DNA of 64,000 nucleotides from Oreohelix idahoensis. Taxonomy: Eukaryota; Mollusca; Gastropoda; Stylommatophora; Oreohelicidae. Positions 31,845 to 43,693 of the stretch are shown in pieces. Where the stretch lies: contig JAMPIV010000580.1 of NCBI GenBank assembly GCA_024509875.1, positions 1 through 64,000 of the forward strand. Direction: 5' to 3'. Below the pieces are notes generated by a model. That model was not told the DNA's origin. It saw only the letters and a program-made list of their open reading frames with translations, and did no database searches. Position 1 is the first letter of the stretch; each line of letters begins with the position of its first letter. The translations under genes were made by a program, and so were the position numbers.

Positions 31845-32849
31845 TTGAGGACCTTCTCAATAGACCAGCTCCACAAAACCCCCAAAGACATCCAGCCAGC
31901 AGAAGAAGAGCTACAAATTAACGGTGAAAGACCAACGAAGGAAGAAATAAAGAAAGCCATAAAGCTTCTAAGAGATGGAAAAGCATCTGGACCTGATGGC
32001 ATTCCAGCAGAGGCCATCAAAGCAGATATCAAGACGGCTACAGAGATGTTATATAAATTACTTGGTAAAGTCTGGGAAAAGGAAGAGATACCAGCAGAAT
32101 GGAAGGAAGGATATCTGGTTAAGTTGCCTAAGAAGGGAAATTTACAAGAGTGCACAAATTATAGAGGAATAATGTTACTGCCAGGAAAAGTATTATACAG
32201 GATTATCCTTGAGAGATTAAAAGAGTCCATAGGCAAGAAACTGAGAGATGAACAAGCAGGTTTTCGATAAAACAGATCATGTACAGACCAGATAGCCACT
32301 TTGAGAATAATAGTTGAACAAAGTCTGGAATGGAATTCACCACTGTACATCAGATTTGTGGACTACGGAAAGGCATTTGACAGTGTAGACAGAGAATCAC
32401 TTTGGAAATTGATGAGGCATTATGGAGTTCCCCTGAAGATCATTAATTTAATAAAGAAAACATATGAAGACATGACATGCAGAGTTCTTCATGAAGGACA
32501 GCTTACAGAACCGTTTGGGATAAGAACAGGAGTGCGACAGGGATGCCTCTTGTCTCCATTTCTTTTCTTACTAGCAATAGACTGGGTTACGAGGACATCG
32601 ACAACACACAACAGAAATGGAATCCAGTGGACTCTGACTAAGCAGTTGGATGATCTGGATTTTGCTGATGACTTAGCTCTTCTGTCCCATAACCGTAATC
32701 AGATGCAAGACAAATTGAAAACACTCGATGAGAGGTCACAGCAATTGGGTCTGAATATACATAGGGAAAAGACAAAGATAATGAGAATAAATGCAGGTAA
32801 TGATAACAGGGCTGAACTTGAAGAAACACCAATACAAGATGTAGAATGA
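31845..32849 (+). pseudogene. LINE reverse transcriptase, family A
   Basis: The fingers (31845-32270) and palm (32301-32849) are separated by an in-frame stop just after DEQAGFR. Catalytic positions are kept: D in FVDYGKAFDS and FADD. Family consensus copies would read straight through, so the stop is an inactivating change of this copy. Confidence 0.88.
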
Positions 32850-33449
32850 TACACATATCTTGGCAGTAATATAGATAAAGTTGGAGGGACAGACAGCGAT
32901 ATCAAAGTAAGAATACAAAAGGCAAGAGGAGCTTTCATTGCATTGGGAAATATATGGAGATCAAGAGAAATCTGATCCAACATGAAAATAAGAATCTTCA
33001 ACTCAAATGTGAAGTCAGTCCTATTGTATGGCTCTGAGACATGGAAAACAACAAAGACAACAACCAAAAATCTACAGACTTTCATAAATGGGTGCTTGCG
33101 TAGAATAGAGGGATTGAAATGGTATGACAAGGTTACCAACGTGGAACTGAGGACAAGAACTAGACAAGTGCCAGTGGAACAAGAGATGAGAAGGAGACGA
33201 TGGTGATGGATTGGACACACACTGAGGAAATCTGTTGATAGCATTACAAGGCAGTCCTTGTTCTGGAACCCCCAGGGCAAGAGAGGTAGACCAAGAAGCA
33301 CATGGAGAAGAGAGCTGGAAACAGAGGTGAAAATGACAAGGAGAACGTGGAAAGAATTTGAGATGATGGCACGTGACAGGAGGACTTGGCATGTGTTTGT
33401 TGAAGGCCTATGCTCCTTTGGGAGTGGAGGGTTATGAAGATGACTTACT

Positions 33450-34812
33450 TACTTACTTAGTCATTCCCCTTCTACCGTGAGGTGTAGAGGTTTGGAAGAG
33501 AGAGCGCCAGGCTATCCTATCGGCTGTCTTCCTCCTGGCCTGGTTCCATTCTAGTCCTCGGTCCTTCAAAGATTGTCTAATGTTGTCCTCCCAGCGGACT
33601 CTGGGTCGTCCTGGGGGTCTGGATCCTTGGCTCTTTGTTTCCCATGCTTGTCGTGGTAGCCGATCTTCTCCCATTCTGCAGACATGGCCAAACCATCTTA
33701 ATTGGTACTGTTCTACTTGCGTCTGCAGGGGGTAGGATTTAAGGCCTTGACGTATCGTCTGGTTGCGTACCATGTCTCTTCTTGTTACTTCAACCCACTT
33801 TCCTCAGATACCTCATTTCTGAGGTTTGGATCTGGCTTTTGTGGGTTGTAGTCATTGCCAATGACTCGCATCCATATGTCAAGACTGGGACATAGGTGGA
33901 GCGGTATACAGCCATCTTCGTTTTCTTACCAACCTCTCTCTTGCTGAGGAATCCTCGATTTATGACCTGAAAAAGTCTCCCAGCTGCTGCTTTTCGAGTG
34001 GCCAACTCTTCTTTGATGCCTCCCTTTCGGTCTATAGCTCCGAGGTATTTAAAGTGGTCGACCTGCTCCAGGACCTGTTCTCCCAGCTTAATTTGATGTC
34101 TTCTTTCTTCTCGTGATATCACCATGGATTTTGTTTTAGAGCTGCTTATGACCATCCCTCTCTTCTCCAGCTCTTCCTTCCAGACTTGCAGGTTGGATTT
34201 GAGATGTGCCTCTGATTTAGCAATCAGGGCAACATCATCAGCAAATGCCAGCTCCGAAATATAGAACTGTCTCATCTTCCAGTACCCCACTGAATACTTT
34301 CTTGTTCTCTCCTTACATGCCTTGATGACATCATCCATGAGGAGTATGAAAAGGTAAGGTGATAGGATATTACCTTGTCTTACACCAGTGGTGGTCCTGA
34401 ACTCTTCCGACTTATGGTTTGCTGTCCTCACATAATTTCTGCAAGACTTGTAGAAGCTCTGTATAGCATGAATCAGAGGTGCTGGAATATTCTTCCTTGC
34501 CAAACAGTCCCAAAGTTTGTTCCAGGGGACCCTGTCAAACGCCTTTTCCAGATCTATGAAACAAAGATGGATCTCACTCTTATACTCAAGGGCCTTTTCA
34601 CTCAGTTGTCTGAGTGTGAAGATTAGGTCTTGAGTACTTCGGTTTGCTCGGAATCCGCACTGGACCTCATCCAATTGTGGCTCAGCTAGGCGTCGGAGTC
34701 TCTGCTCTAGGATTCTAGAGTAGATTTTACCAGGGACACTGAGAAGGGATATGCCTCTATGGTTTCCACACTGTCGATTGTCACCCTTTTTGAAAATTAT
34801 GAAGATGACATG
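33450..34812 (-). mobile_element. RTE-like LINE, family B, (AAGT)n-tailed, 5'-truncated
   Basis: Minus frame 33790-34824 (344 codons) has GISLLSVPGKIYSRILEQRL, IDLEKAFDRVPW, TGVRQGNILSPYLFILLMDD, LAFADDVALIA and DHFKYLGAIDRKG. Frame 33453-33773 continues with LRWFGHVCRMGEDRLPRQAW and GRPRVRWEDNIRQSL. Catalytic D-FADD is intact, and one frameshift lies near 33780. The 3' tail is (AAGT)n. Short copies lie at 58612-58975, 59382-59538 and 59931-60146. Its tail abuts the tail of the family A element. Confidence 0.88.
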
Positions 34813-34909
34813 TAAGGGAAACAATACAATTAATGTCTAACTTTCAACCAAAGTTGCATCCCTTAGCATTACGCACTGACAGAAAAAGCTGGGATTTTAT
34901 ATATAGGAT
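34813..34909 (-). mobile_element. Helitron family A, 5' end, reverse
   Basis: It reads, in plus sense, GTAAGGGAAACAATACAATT ... AGCTGGGATTTTATATATAG, the inverse of the first 95 bases of the copies at 8564 and 60230. The LINE adjoins it at 34812. Confidence 0.75.
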
Positions 34910-34939
34910 TATTAATATAATTAATATTATGATACACAG

Positions 34940-35041
34940 GAGGACTCATCAGAGTGTGGTGGTGCAGCTTTGCGAGTCTCGTACTTGTCGATATTGCTCA
35001 TGCTCATCATAGGAACTTTGCGATGGGCGCCAGCAAGTTGA
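34940..35041 (+). CDS. CACNA2D: CACNA2D last coding exon, membrane-anchor C terminus
   Basis: The acceptor is ATTATGATACACAG, phase 0. It encodes EDSSECGGAALRVSYLSILL and then MLIIGTLRWAPAS and TGA. ECGGA matches the (D/E)CGG motif that precedes the hydrophobic tail in alpha2delta proteins. The tail is the GPI-signal/transmembrane segment that anchors delta to the membrane. The 3' untranslated region follows; its poly(A) site is not certain (an AATAAA occurs at 36476). Confidence 0.92.
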   Translation, partial: EDSSECGGAALRVSYLSILLMLIIGTLRWAPAS

Positions 35042-35375
35042 TGAGTTCATGTCTTCCAGTGTGCAGTTCTTTGAGTGACAAGATCCTCCCAACCTTCCTG
35101 AATTTTGTTGTTGTGACTCACCAGATGTGGGATGTCATGCATGTAAAGAGCTAGAGAGCTTAGGGCAGAAGGATCATTTTTCTGGCATTCCTTGTATCAT
35201 GTATCGTCCTCTTATGTCATCAGATGTAGAAACTGCTGCCGAACGAAAATCTTAGCTTTTTCTTTGTTACTGCAAGAATTTTTAAATTTAGTGAGAATAT
35301 GTTTCTTTCATGACTTGCTTAAGAACAACATTGGATTCTTGTGTTTTTTTTTTTTTCTTTCCTCGCTCTTTGTTA
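35042..35375 (+). other. Presumed 3' untranslated region of the alpha2delta gene
   Basis: It directly follows the stop codon. No other feature is seen. Confidence 0.4.
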
Positions 35376-35622
35376 AAAAGGTAAAGGTAGTCGCATAGCT
35401 GATACTGCCGTTAGGGGAGTGAAGTGTTAGAGACTTCACTATACTAGGTTCAGCTTTGTCAGGTGGAGGGACCAGTTCCCTTTCCTCAATGCCTTTTCCT
35501 TCCTTAAGAGCAGTCAGGTTACAATTTACAGCTGGGTAAATTTGAGTGTAATGCCACCATTTTTCAAACCTGGTACCTTTGCCATTAGAGGCCAGCACTC
35601 TAACCACTGTGCCAGTCAAAAA
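35376..35622 (-). mobile_element. tRNA-like SINE, reverse
   Basis: In minus sense it starts TGGCACAGTGGTTAGAGTGC (A-box-like), has CAGGTTTGAAAAATGG near the B box, then the GTGAAGTCTCTAACACTTCA hairpin block shared with 10385-10665, and ends with TACCTTTACC. Confidence 0.7.
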
Positions 35623-35824
35623 CTGAACTCTTTGGTAGAGGTTTCAAGTCTGCATATACGAGAAGAGAAATGAGATTTGTTTGATCTGCACATACAGAAT
35701 GATGGTTTTTTTTTTTTTGGTCAGTGCTGAGGATCAGGATCCCACAAGTCAAGGAAATTAAGAAAACACCATAGACAGTTAGTTTTTTTTTTGGTGATTA
35801 GCGATGGAGGGAAAAAGAGAGAGA

Positions 35825-35970
35825 GGATGACAAAGAGAGAAGATACTAGACAGTTTGACATGGCATGGAAAGAAGTCAACAGCCCAATTGATAAATTGTC
35901 CTGGAGACATGAAGTTGTGGAAAGACATGATCACCCATGCCACTAGGCATGGTGCTTGAAGAAGAAGTTT
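35825..35970 (+). mobile_element. LINE (GAA-tailed) 3' end fragment
   Basis: It is the inverse counterpart of 17470-17620: GAAAGAAGTCAACAGCCCAA ... CATGCCACTAGGCATGG ... GAAGAAGAAG. Confidence 0.65.
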
Positions 35971-36884
35971 TTTTTTTTTTGGTAGGAATTTCTGTAGTGT
36001 AACCTCACAGACATTGTGGTTGATGGGGATGGGATGAGTTAATGTATATAAACACCTTATTGCTGTTGAACTGATTATAACCTCACTGAGTGCTTCTATC
36101 AACAGTTTTTCAATATTTGTGTCCAAAGGAGACAGCTTTATTCTAGATATTTGTTAGATTAGAATAGTCTGATATTATATTTTAATACAAGTAAAACATG
36201 AATCAAGAAGCACTTAGCAGTTGAGATAAAGAAAATACAAGAAATGTAGTAACACCTGCAGATGGATAGATGCCCAAGATCAAATATGATATCTGTAATA
36301 TTTGTTTTTAAATATTTAGGGCATAGTAAGTCATAGACATCTAAATGTATGAATATTTTTTCTATCATGTATTCAAAACTAAACTTCTACTACCTCAGAT
36401 GTGGTATAACAATCAATAGTCATTGCAGAATAATATAATTTTTATAGTGAATGACAATTTCCTATATTTTAAGACAATAAAAAATATAGTTGTTATTATT
36501 TCTGATCTGTGCATCACTTATTGGGGGCATGAAAATTATTTGGTATTTAACAAATTTAAAGCAAATGTAAACTGTAATTTTACTGCCTTGAAAATGTAAC
36601 TGACATATTTTTTAAATCCCATTTGTTTAAGTTATTATCTCAAAGTATAAATTTTGTCCACATCTTTGCACTTTATTAGAAAAATCTGCAATATATACTG
36701 TGCATTATTGTAAACTGTAATTTATTGTTATCAACTGCTATGACTTGCACTGACATTTTAAACCTTTTTCTGTTGTTGCTGCACAAGATATGAAGTTCTC
36801 AGATATGTATGACACAATGTGTCATGTTTGCTTTGATAATGTGAGCCTTTAGTCTGCCAGTCCATTTTTGTTTTCTCATAAATA
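35971..36884. other. A+T-rich DNA without recognised gene
   Basis: No coding signal; AATAAA at 36476-36481 could serve the upstream gene. Confidence 0.4.
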
Positions 36885-37042
36885 TTTTGAGCATACAGTA
36901 GAAGCCTGTACCAATACATTTTTGTGTTCCTGCAGTGATGGCTTCTGTAGACAATATTTTGTAGTTATCTGAGAGTCTGTGATGAGACAAAGAAAAAATA
37001 GGACTACTGATCTCTCATGCATGTCGTACAAGGCGACTAATA
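36885..37042. repeat. HCR fold-back pair; 36948-37042 is the left 95-bp duplicate
   Basis: 36885-36947 is antisense (GAAGCCTGTACCAATACATT, GTTCCTGCAGTGATGGCTTC) and 36955-37042 is sense (GAGTCTGTGATGAGACAAAG ... ACAAGGCGACTAATA). The 36948-37042 stretch recurs at 38121-38215. Confidence 0.8.
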
Positions 37043-38120
37043 CAAAGCTGTTCAATTTGAGACAATTACAGTCCTTTACGAAGGTGAATGAAACAATGAT
37101 CTCTGACCTCGTCTTTGTGGACGACTGTGCCCTCAACACCTGCACAGAACTGGACATGCAGAACAATATGAGGAGGCTTTCTGTAGCGTGTGATGACTTT
37201 GGTCTTACCATCGATACGAAGAAATCTGAAGTAATGTTGCAACCTGCTCCTGGGAAACCTTACTGTGAACCAAATATCACAGTAAAGAACCAACGTCTCC
37301 AAGTGGTAGACAGCTTCACTTATCTAGGCAGTACCCTTACCAAAGATGCGAATATCGACTCTGAGGTCAACAACAGAATTGCAAAGGCAAGCGCAGCTTT
37401 TGGAAGACTAAGAGTAAATGTCTGTGATCGACAAGGAATTAGTGCCGCCACCAAGATAAAGGTATATCATGCAATAGTGCTCACTACCCTCCTGTATGCC
37501 TGTGAAACATGGACAGTGTTTAGCAGACACGCCAAGAAGCTTAATCATTTCCACATGAGCTGTCTTCGCAGGATTCTCAAGATCAAGTGGCATGATAGAG
37601 TATCTAATTCTGAGGTCCTCAACAGAGCACATATCTCAAGCATCTACACATTGCTGCAGAGGGCCCAAATTAGATGGGCCGGACATGTTGTTCACATGCC
37701 TGAAAAATGCCTCCCAAAGCAGTTGATGTACAGCGAACTCTCCATGGGTAAGCGAACAGTAGGGGGACAAAAGAATGCTTCAAAGACACACTGAAAGCAT
37801 CGTTGAGCAGCTTCAAAATTGATGTCTCCTCCTGGGAGATTATCGCACAGGATCGCTGTGCCTGGCGGACAAACATTACTCAAGGCGCTCGCATTGCAGA
37901 ACAGAATTTAGCTGATAAGGCAGAAGGCAAGCGTGCTGCAAGAAAAATTCAGAATGCACAGCAACACTACTATCGACTCTAACCATGTGTGCCCCATATG
38001 TGGCAGGGCCTGTAGGGCCAAAATAGGACTAATTAGCCACATGAGATCACAGCACAGATGTGTCACAACTCAAGTCTGAAGCTGTCGCCATCTTCGCTTG
38101 CGATGGGCAACTATTATTAT
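37043..38120 (+). mobile_element. RTE-like LINE, 5'-truncated, inside a 95-bp direct repeat
   Basis: The frame to 37794 carries DLVFVDDCALNT, SFTYLGSTLTKDANIDSEVN, LLYACETWTVFSRHAKKLNH and RWAGHVVHMPEKCLPKQLMY. After one frameshift it continues to 38079 and ends with a C2H2 finger (CPICGRACRAKIGLISHMRS...H). The tail is (ATT)n. RT aspartates DD are kept, but the usual FADD is FVDD. Both sides carry a 95-bp repeat (36948-37042 and 38121-38215). Confidence 0.85.
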
Positions 38121-38300
38121 TAGACAATATTTTGTAGTTCTCTGAGAGTCTGTGATGAGACAAAGAAAAAATAGGACTACTGATCTCTCAGGCATGTCGT
38201 ACAAGGCGACTAATATGAGATTACACATGGGGTTGGTGACCTCATTATGTAAAACACACTGCTACAGAAATCACCATTGTAAAAGCAAAAGAATGATTGG
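38121..38300 (+). repeat. HCR sense copy; starts with the right 95-bp duplicate
   Basis: 38121-38215 differs from 36948-37042 at only two positions. It then continues as a normal HCR (GATTACACATGGGGTTGGTG, CTGCTACAGAAATCACCATT). Confidence 0.8.
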
Positions 38301-38618
38301 TGCTATGATACATAGCTAAAATAAAACTACTGCTGTTTCTTGGCCAAGCACAAAAACAACAAGATGTGGCAGGCTTTATTATCATAAACTAGCATGCTGC
38401 ATGTAGTACTGAAGTAATCATTACTGTGATGAGAAATAAGCTCAAAATAATGTGTCTGACAGCGTCAGGGTTAAGTAGAGATTTCTGTTACTCGTGTAGT
38501 GGAGGTTATATTTCACTAAAAAATGCAGTGAACTGCTAAGCAACTGTCTAAAATACGGTATTGGTTTATGATAGAATGACATCCGTATTTGTAATATGCA
38601 GTAGCAGTGTAATTGCTA

Positions 38619-38826
38619 CCAACGGGCTGATCACCCGTTTGCCAGTCACTTTGATTATGGAAACAACAGCGAACGGATTGATTTGTCGTTGCCCTAAAGA
38701 CGCCATTAGGCGTGATGGGAACAACAGCAAAGAAAATCTATTCGCTGTTGCCCTTAAGACGCCACTAGGCGTAATGGCCACTGACTGCTTTGCCGGTCGT
38801 TGGCTAAGGACGGAAGAAGAAGAAGA
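38619..38826 (+). mobile_element. 208-bp SINE, copy 2, with (GAA)n tail
   Basis: It has the same start (CCAACGGGCTGATCACCCG), length and (GAA)n end as 4784-4991. The duplication AGTGTAATTGCTA lies at 38606-38618 and 38827-38839. The two copies are about 92 percent alike by eye. Confidence 0.88.
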
Positions 38827-38839
38827 AGTGTAATTGCTA

Positions 38840-39480
38840 AATGTTTTGAATGTAGAATGAAAAAAAAAATTACAAAAACACACAAATACTAATACATCTT
38901 GCAAAGAGAAAGGACAAGAAAAACCATTTAATTGATGTAAATGTTTTGAAACATATTTCATAGTCTGCTGTAAAGCGACGTGATCATGTTTGCAATTTTT
39001 TTTCTGCAGTGTTTTGATAATTTATGATACATGATGTTTGATATATGCCCTGCAGTAATTAGATAAAGAGTGCAATCTGACCTGTAATTTTCTTAAGTTT
39101 GCAATATATTCTGTGATGTTTGCAGTTTGCCTTATAATTACTTAATAATGCCGTTATCTGCCCTATATTTCAAGATGAGGAACGTATTTATGGTAAGTAA
39201 TGCAAGGGTACAATCACAGATAACGTAGGGTTTTTTAATTTCATTTGTTCATAAGGATGCTCTATAGAAAGTTTTCAGTTACAGTTTTGGAGCTTCATCT
39301 TAAACATTGAGGGTCAACGTCTGCAGAGCATTCTTGCAATTTTCATGGGTTTTGTTTAACTTTGCATTGTTAATATAACCAACTTTTGAGAAAGCCACTG
39401 GGATTTGAGATTGATTTTGCAGTAAAATACATTCCAGACAGGGCTGCAGCACTAGATTTTTAAAAAAGTAAATGCAGGAA
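38840..39480. other. Unassigned A+T-rich DNA
   Basis: Nothing recognised. A phase-compatible SILAIFMGFV-stop stretch at 39323 was considered and dropped. Confidence 0.4.
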
Positions 39481-39960
39481 TGGAAGTGGAATATGCATAA
39501 AGGTTATATCAGATCAGGGAAATGAATTTATATAATTGTCAGATATGATTAGATTAGAATTTGCCATACTAGTTAAAAATATATGAAAAGGAATACAGAT
39601 AATACTAAATCAGAGAGGGAATAAATGTTATAATCGGACAGATCAGAGAATTAAAGTAATTGTCAAACAGGATTAGATTAGGTTAGATTAGGATTCAGTA
39701 TACTAGTTAAACCTGATCAGAAACGGAATTACTCTAAAAGATAACACTTGATCAGGAAAGGAATAAATGTTATGGTCATAACATATTAGAAAAAACTAAA
39801 TATAATAATTATAGTAGATTAGAAGAGGAATAAATACATTGGTCAGTCTAGATTATAGAAGAATTTGGTGGTAGTTGTCAAACTAAATTGAACAGGCAAT
39901 GACTGTGAAGGTCATAGATCAAAAAAGAAATAAGCATAATGGTCATATTTTCCTTGTAAT
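39481..39960. repeat. Degenerate tandem repeat, unit roughly 90 bp
   Basis: The recurring string is GATTAGATTAG-ATT-GCCATACTAGTTAAA followed by GATCAGA-A-GGAATAAATGTTAT. Units are diverged and borders unclear. Confidence 0.6.
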
Positions 39961-40083
39961 CTTGAAGGTCTGGACAGATGTCTAAATACTGGAGTACATT
40001 TAACTTGAAGTGCCTAATCCTCATGTGAATGTTTTCCCAATATCTGTTTTTGTTACAGAAAAGCTGACAGAATTTAAACTGTT

Positions 40084-41203
<1,120 letters not shown>

Positions 41204-41274
41204 ACATATCATAGTGAATCTGTTGTGTTCTTTTTGTTCATTACAAAATTTATACAAGTGCTGTATTTCACATG

Positions 41275-41530
41275 TTTTAGTAGATGCTAAATATGTCACT
41301 TGGTGAAGATCACATTTGTGATAATGTCTTGAAGTCACATTTCTGATGATGTCTATGTTTGCCTTGAAGTTACTTTTATATTAATGTCTAGATTTGTCCT
41401 GAAATCACATTTGTGATGTCCAAGATTGTCAAGTTACATTTGTGATAATGTCTAGATTTGTTCTGAAGTCACATTTGTGATAATGTCTACATTTTCCCTG
41501 AAGTCACATTTGTAATAATGTCTTGATGTT
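41275..41530. repeat. Tandem array, unit about 36 bp
   Basis: The unit TTGTGATAATGTCTAGATTT-CCTGAAGTCACA is repeated about seven times with indels. Confidence 0.85.
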
Positions 41531-42485
41531 ATGTTTTTCTCTCCTGCATTTTCACTTGCAGTTGAAATCCATGATAACATTATCTAAATGACGAGTGGTT
41601 GGTTGTTTATCAGTACGCAAATCTCATCTTTCACTATGCATGTATGTACATATGTATAAGAGAGAGAGAATTATGTATTGAATTAAGAACATCTGAATAT
41701 CTTGCCCATATATACTAGTTTCTCAAGCTGAGTTGGTTACTTGGTTCTGTGTGTGACAGAAGTTTCTGAATAATAAGTAACATTTTCAAACACGACAAAG
41801 AATATTTGAACCTGAATGTGATATATCACTTTGTCTTACATTAAATAATTTATTTGTGTTATTACAACTTTAGGAAGGAAATTGGAGCGCAAGTTTGTAC
41901 TCATGCATTTGAATATTACATCAGTAGTATGACTTACAGATCACTTGATTAGATTTTGTTATAAATAATAGAAAAGCAGACAATAGAAATTATACTTTAC
42001 CATGATTCTTACAAGGCTACTACTGTAGATTGTTCTGAAATTGCATCTTTCAATATTGTGTTTAAAAAATTAATAAAAACAAAAAAGACAAACATTGTGT
42101 AATAGATGCTACAGTACATAGCTGTATTTTACAGATAATTGTAGTGTTGCAGCAAAGTATAGCTAAGCTTAGTAAATTAAACGGGTACCACTGAAGTTTT
42201 AGCATATAAAGTAAACTGTTATTACTAGAACTACATCTATAATGTAAGTGATTATTACTGGAATTACATCTATAATGTAAGTGATTTGACAAAAATAATT
42301 TACTGCCCATGTTTCTCCAATGCTTTGTGGGGCAGAAATCTGATACCTCCAGCACAGCAGCATATTGATACTATATTGTACCCACTGATAGAGCTGTTTA
42401 CTTCTGTAATACTACTGTAAAACATATTATTTAGATCAAAGATAAATATATAAATAGCTTCCTAAAGAGAAGTTTTTCCTTTTTA
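41531..42485. other. A+T-rich DNA, no gene recognised
   Basis: Contains a 38-bp duplication (ACTGGAATTACATCTATAAT type) at 42230-42290 and nothing coding. Confidence 0.4.
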
Positions 42486-42893
42486 TAGTGGCATAATTAC
42501 AATGTAAGTGGCACCCAGCACAAATTAAGTGGGGCCCTCCTTGGGTTCAACAATCAATATCGGGCAAATATGTATCAAAAATGTATACTACTTATTTAAT
42601 AATTACTTTTAGTAAAAACAAGTATTAACAATTAATAACTAATTTAATGAATCAAATAATTATGTGACATCTGATCATCTAATATTTTGAAATGAACCTT
42701 CTCACTGCCCATTGTGAGAGACAGGAGAGCTGCTGATAGACACAGCCTCACTAGTGCCAATTTCATCTCAATATGTTTCATCTCTCCATCAGTTATGGAA
42801 ATTTCCTTCCAACCACTACTTTCTGGGGCTGGCTGTGTGCTGGGGCCCCTGATATGTGCCCAGCCCACCTGGGCGGTAGCTATTCCACTGCCT
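42486..42893 (-). mobile_element. hAT-like remnant
   Basis: In minus sense it starts CAGTGGAATAGCTACCGCCC and GGGGCCCC follows, like ZBED-type hAT ends. The other border reads TAGTGGCATAATTACAATGT with GGGGCCC nearby. The flanks CCTTTTTA and CCTTTATT agree in 6 of 8 positions. The minus frame 42644-42868 is a short uncharacterised remnant. Confidence 0.5.
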
Positions 42894-43059
42894 TTATTAT
42901 CTTATTGATACCCTTGTTCTAGAATTTTATATAATATAGTTTTGACACTATACATTCTCCTGCATTAATTTTGTTTGAAATTTTTTTTTTATTGAAACAA
43001 ATTGTGTTACTTAATTTTTGTCTTGGCTGTGATGTAAATATGCTGCATGATTTGTGAGT

Positions 43060-43375
43060 CTGATAACAGAGGTAAATGTCTCTTCTACCCTACGTGATCG
43101 TTCCTATTTCTCACGTGTATACAATATGAAATGGTTTGGGCATGTAACTCGTCATGACTCCCTTTCGAAAACGATCCTCCAGGGAACAGTCGAAGGTAAA
43201 TGGAGAAGAGGAAGGCAAAGAAAATCCTGTGCTGATAACATCAAAGAAAGGGTAACGCATTGCTGAGGAGAGCAGAGGAAGGCATTGCTGAGATAGAAGC
43301 ATGGAGGACCCTGTGCTGATGATACCACACCCCTACAAAGAGGTTACGGGTTGAGGGCAGGACACAGTTTTGCCC
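43060..43375 (+). mobile_element. RTE-like LINE 3' end fragment
   Basis: The frame from 43054 holds MKWFGHVTRHDSLSKTILQG and GRQRKSCADNIKE, nearly the same as the 3' part of the 18979-19962 element, followed by its 3' untranslated end (GGTTACGGGTTGAGGG). Confidence 0.8.
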
Positions 43376-43693
43376 ACACTTGTACGCATTGCAGGATATA
43401 GAGTTAATGCAGTGGTTAGGACCAACACCGTAAGAGCGAACATTGTAACCATCACATCCTTTTTTTCACTTCCCAGTGCATATATAAGCCTAAAAACATG
43501 TTTACACTATCATTTATTAAGTGTGCAAAAGCGCTAGGCCTAAAAAAAATGATGCAAAAGTAAAAATAAAAAATAAATAAAAAAATGCTACAGTACTGTA
43601 ATAAGTGTAATGCTAACATTAAAATATTTTTGTCCTTTGCTTATGGTGACTGACGAATGAACATTTTAGACGAAATAATTATTGAAGGAAGTC

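Larger units (their letters stand above)
30510..33440 (+). mobile_element. RTE-like LINE, family A, nearly complete but broken
   Basis: Sense-strand order: endonuclease start VGTWNVRTLN (30522), endonuclease body in frame 30670-31671 (QCYAPTNDKEE, LMGDMNAKIG, IDHICIN, SDHHLL), linker in another frame 31607-31921, RT fingers in a third frame 31845-32270 (KASGPDGIPAE, YRGIMLLP, DEQAGFR), then RT palm 32301-32849 (VDYGKAFDSVDRESLW, TGVRQGCLLSPFLF, DFADDLALL), and the post-RT region to 33440 (LLYGSETWK). Two frameshifts and several stop codons (at 32268 and 32847, among others) make it non-functional. It is the intact reference for many 3' fragments in the window. Confidence 0.9.
8166..35041 (+). 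other. CACNA2D: Alpha2delta auxiliary subunit of voltage-gated calcium channels, 3' half of gene (spliced)
   Basis: Alpha2delta subunits are extracellular, membrane-anchored glycoproteins that raise surface expression of high-voltage-activated calcium channels and tune their gating. Ten exons on the plus strand follow the C-terminal half of the vertebrate alpha2delta-1/-2 type in order: the region before and around YLVDDGGF, then IGRFFGQVDP, YDFQATC, GWW, the acidic start of the delta peptide, CQNC, TNILFIV, ECGGA and a hydrophobic C terminus. Junctions have GT-AG ends and phases agree, except between 22760 and 26172, where at least one short exon is unaccounted for. Upstream exons (signal peptide, VWA/MIDAS, first Cache lobe) must lie left of the recognised part or outside the window. 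Introns of 1-5 kb are packed with transposons. DDGGF rather than DNNGF favours a CACNA2D1/2-like over a CACNA2D3-like member. Confidence 0.9.

Noticed and set aside
32699..33301. 200-codon minus-strand ORF opposite the LINE
   Set aside because: Shadow of the family A LINE post-RT region; it shows no domain of its own.
39313..39353. Acceptor followed by SILAIFMGFV and stop as the alpha2delta C terminus
   Set aside because: The exon at 34940-35041 has the family CGG motif and a correct-phase stop, so no later terminal exon is needed.
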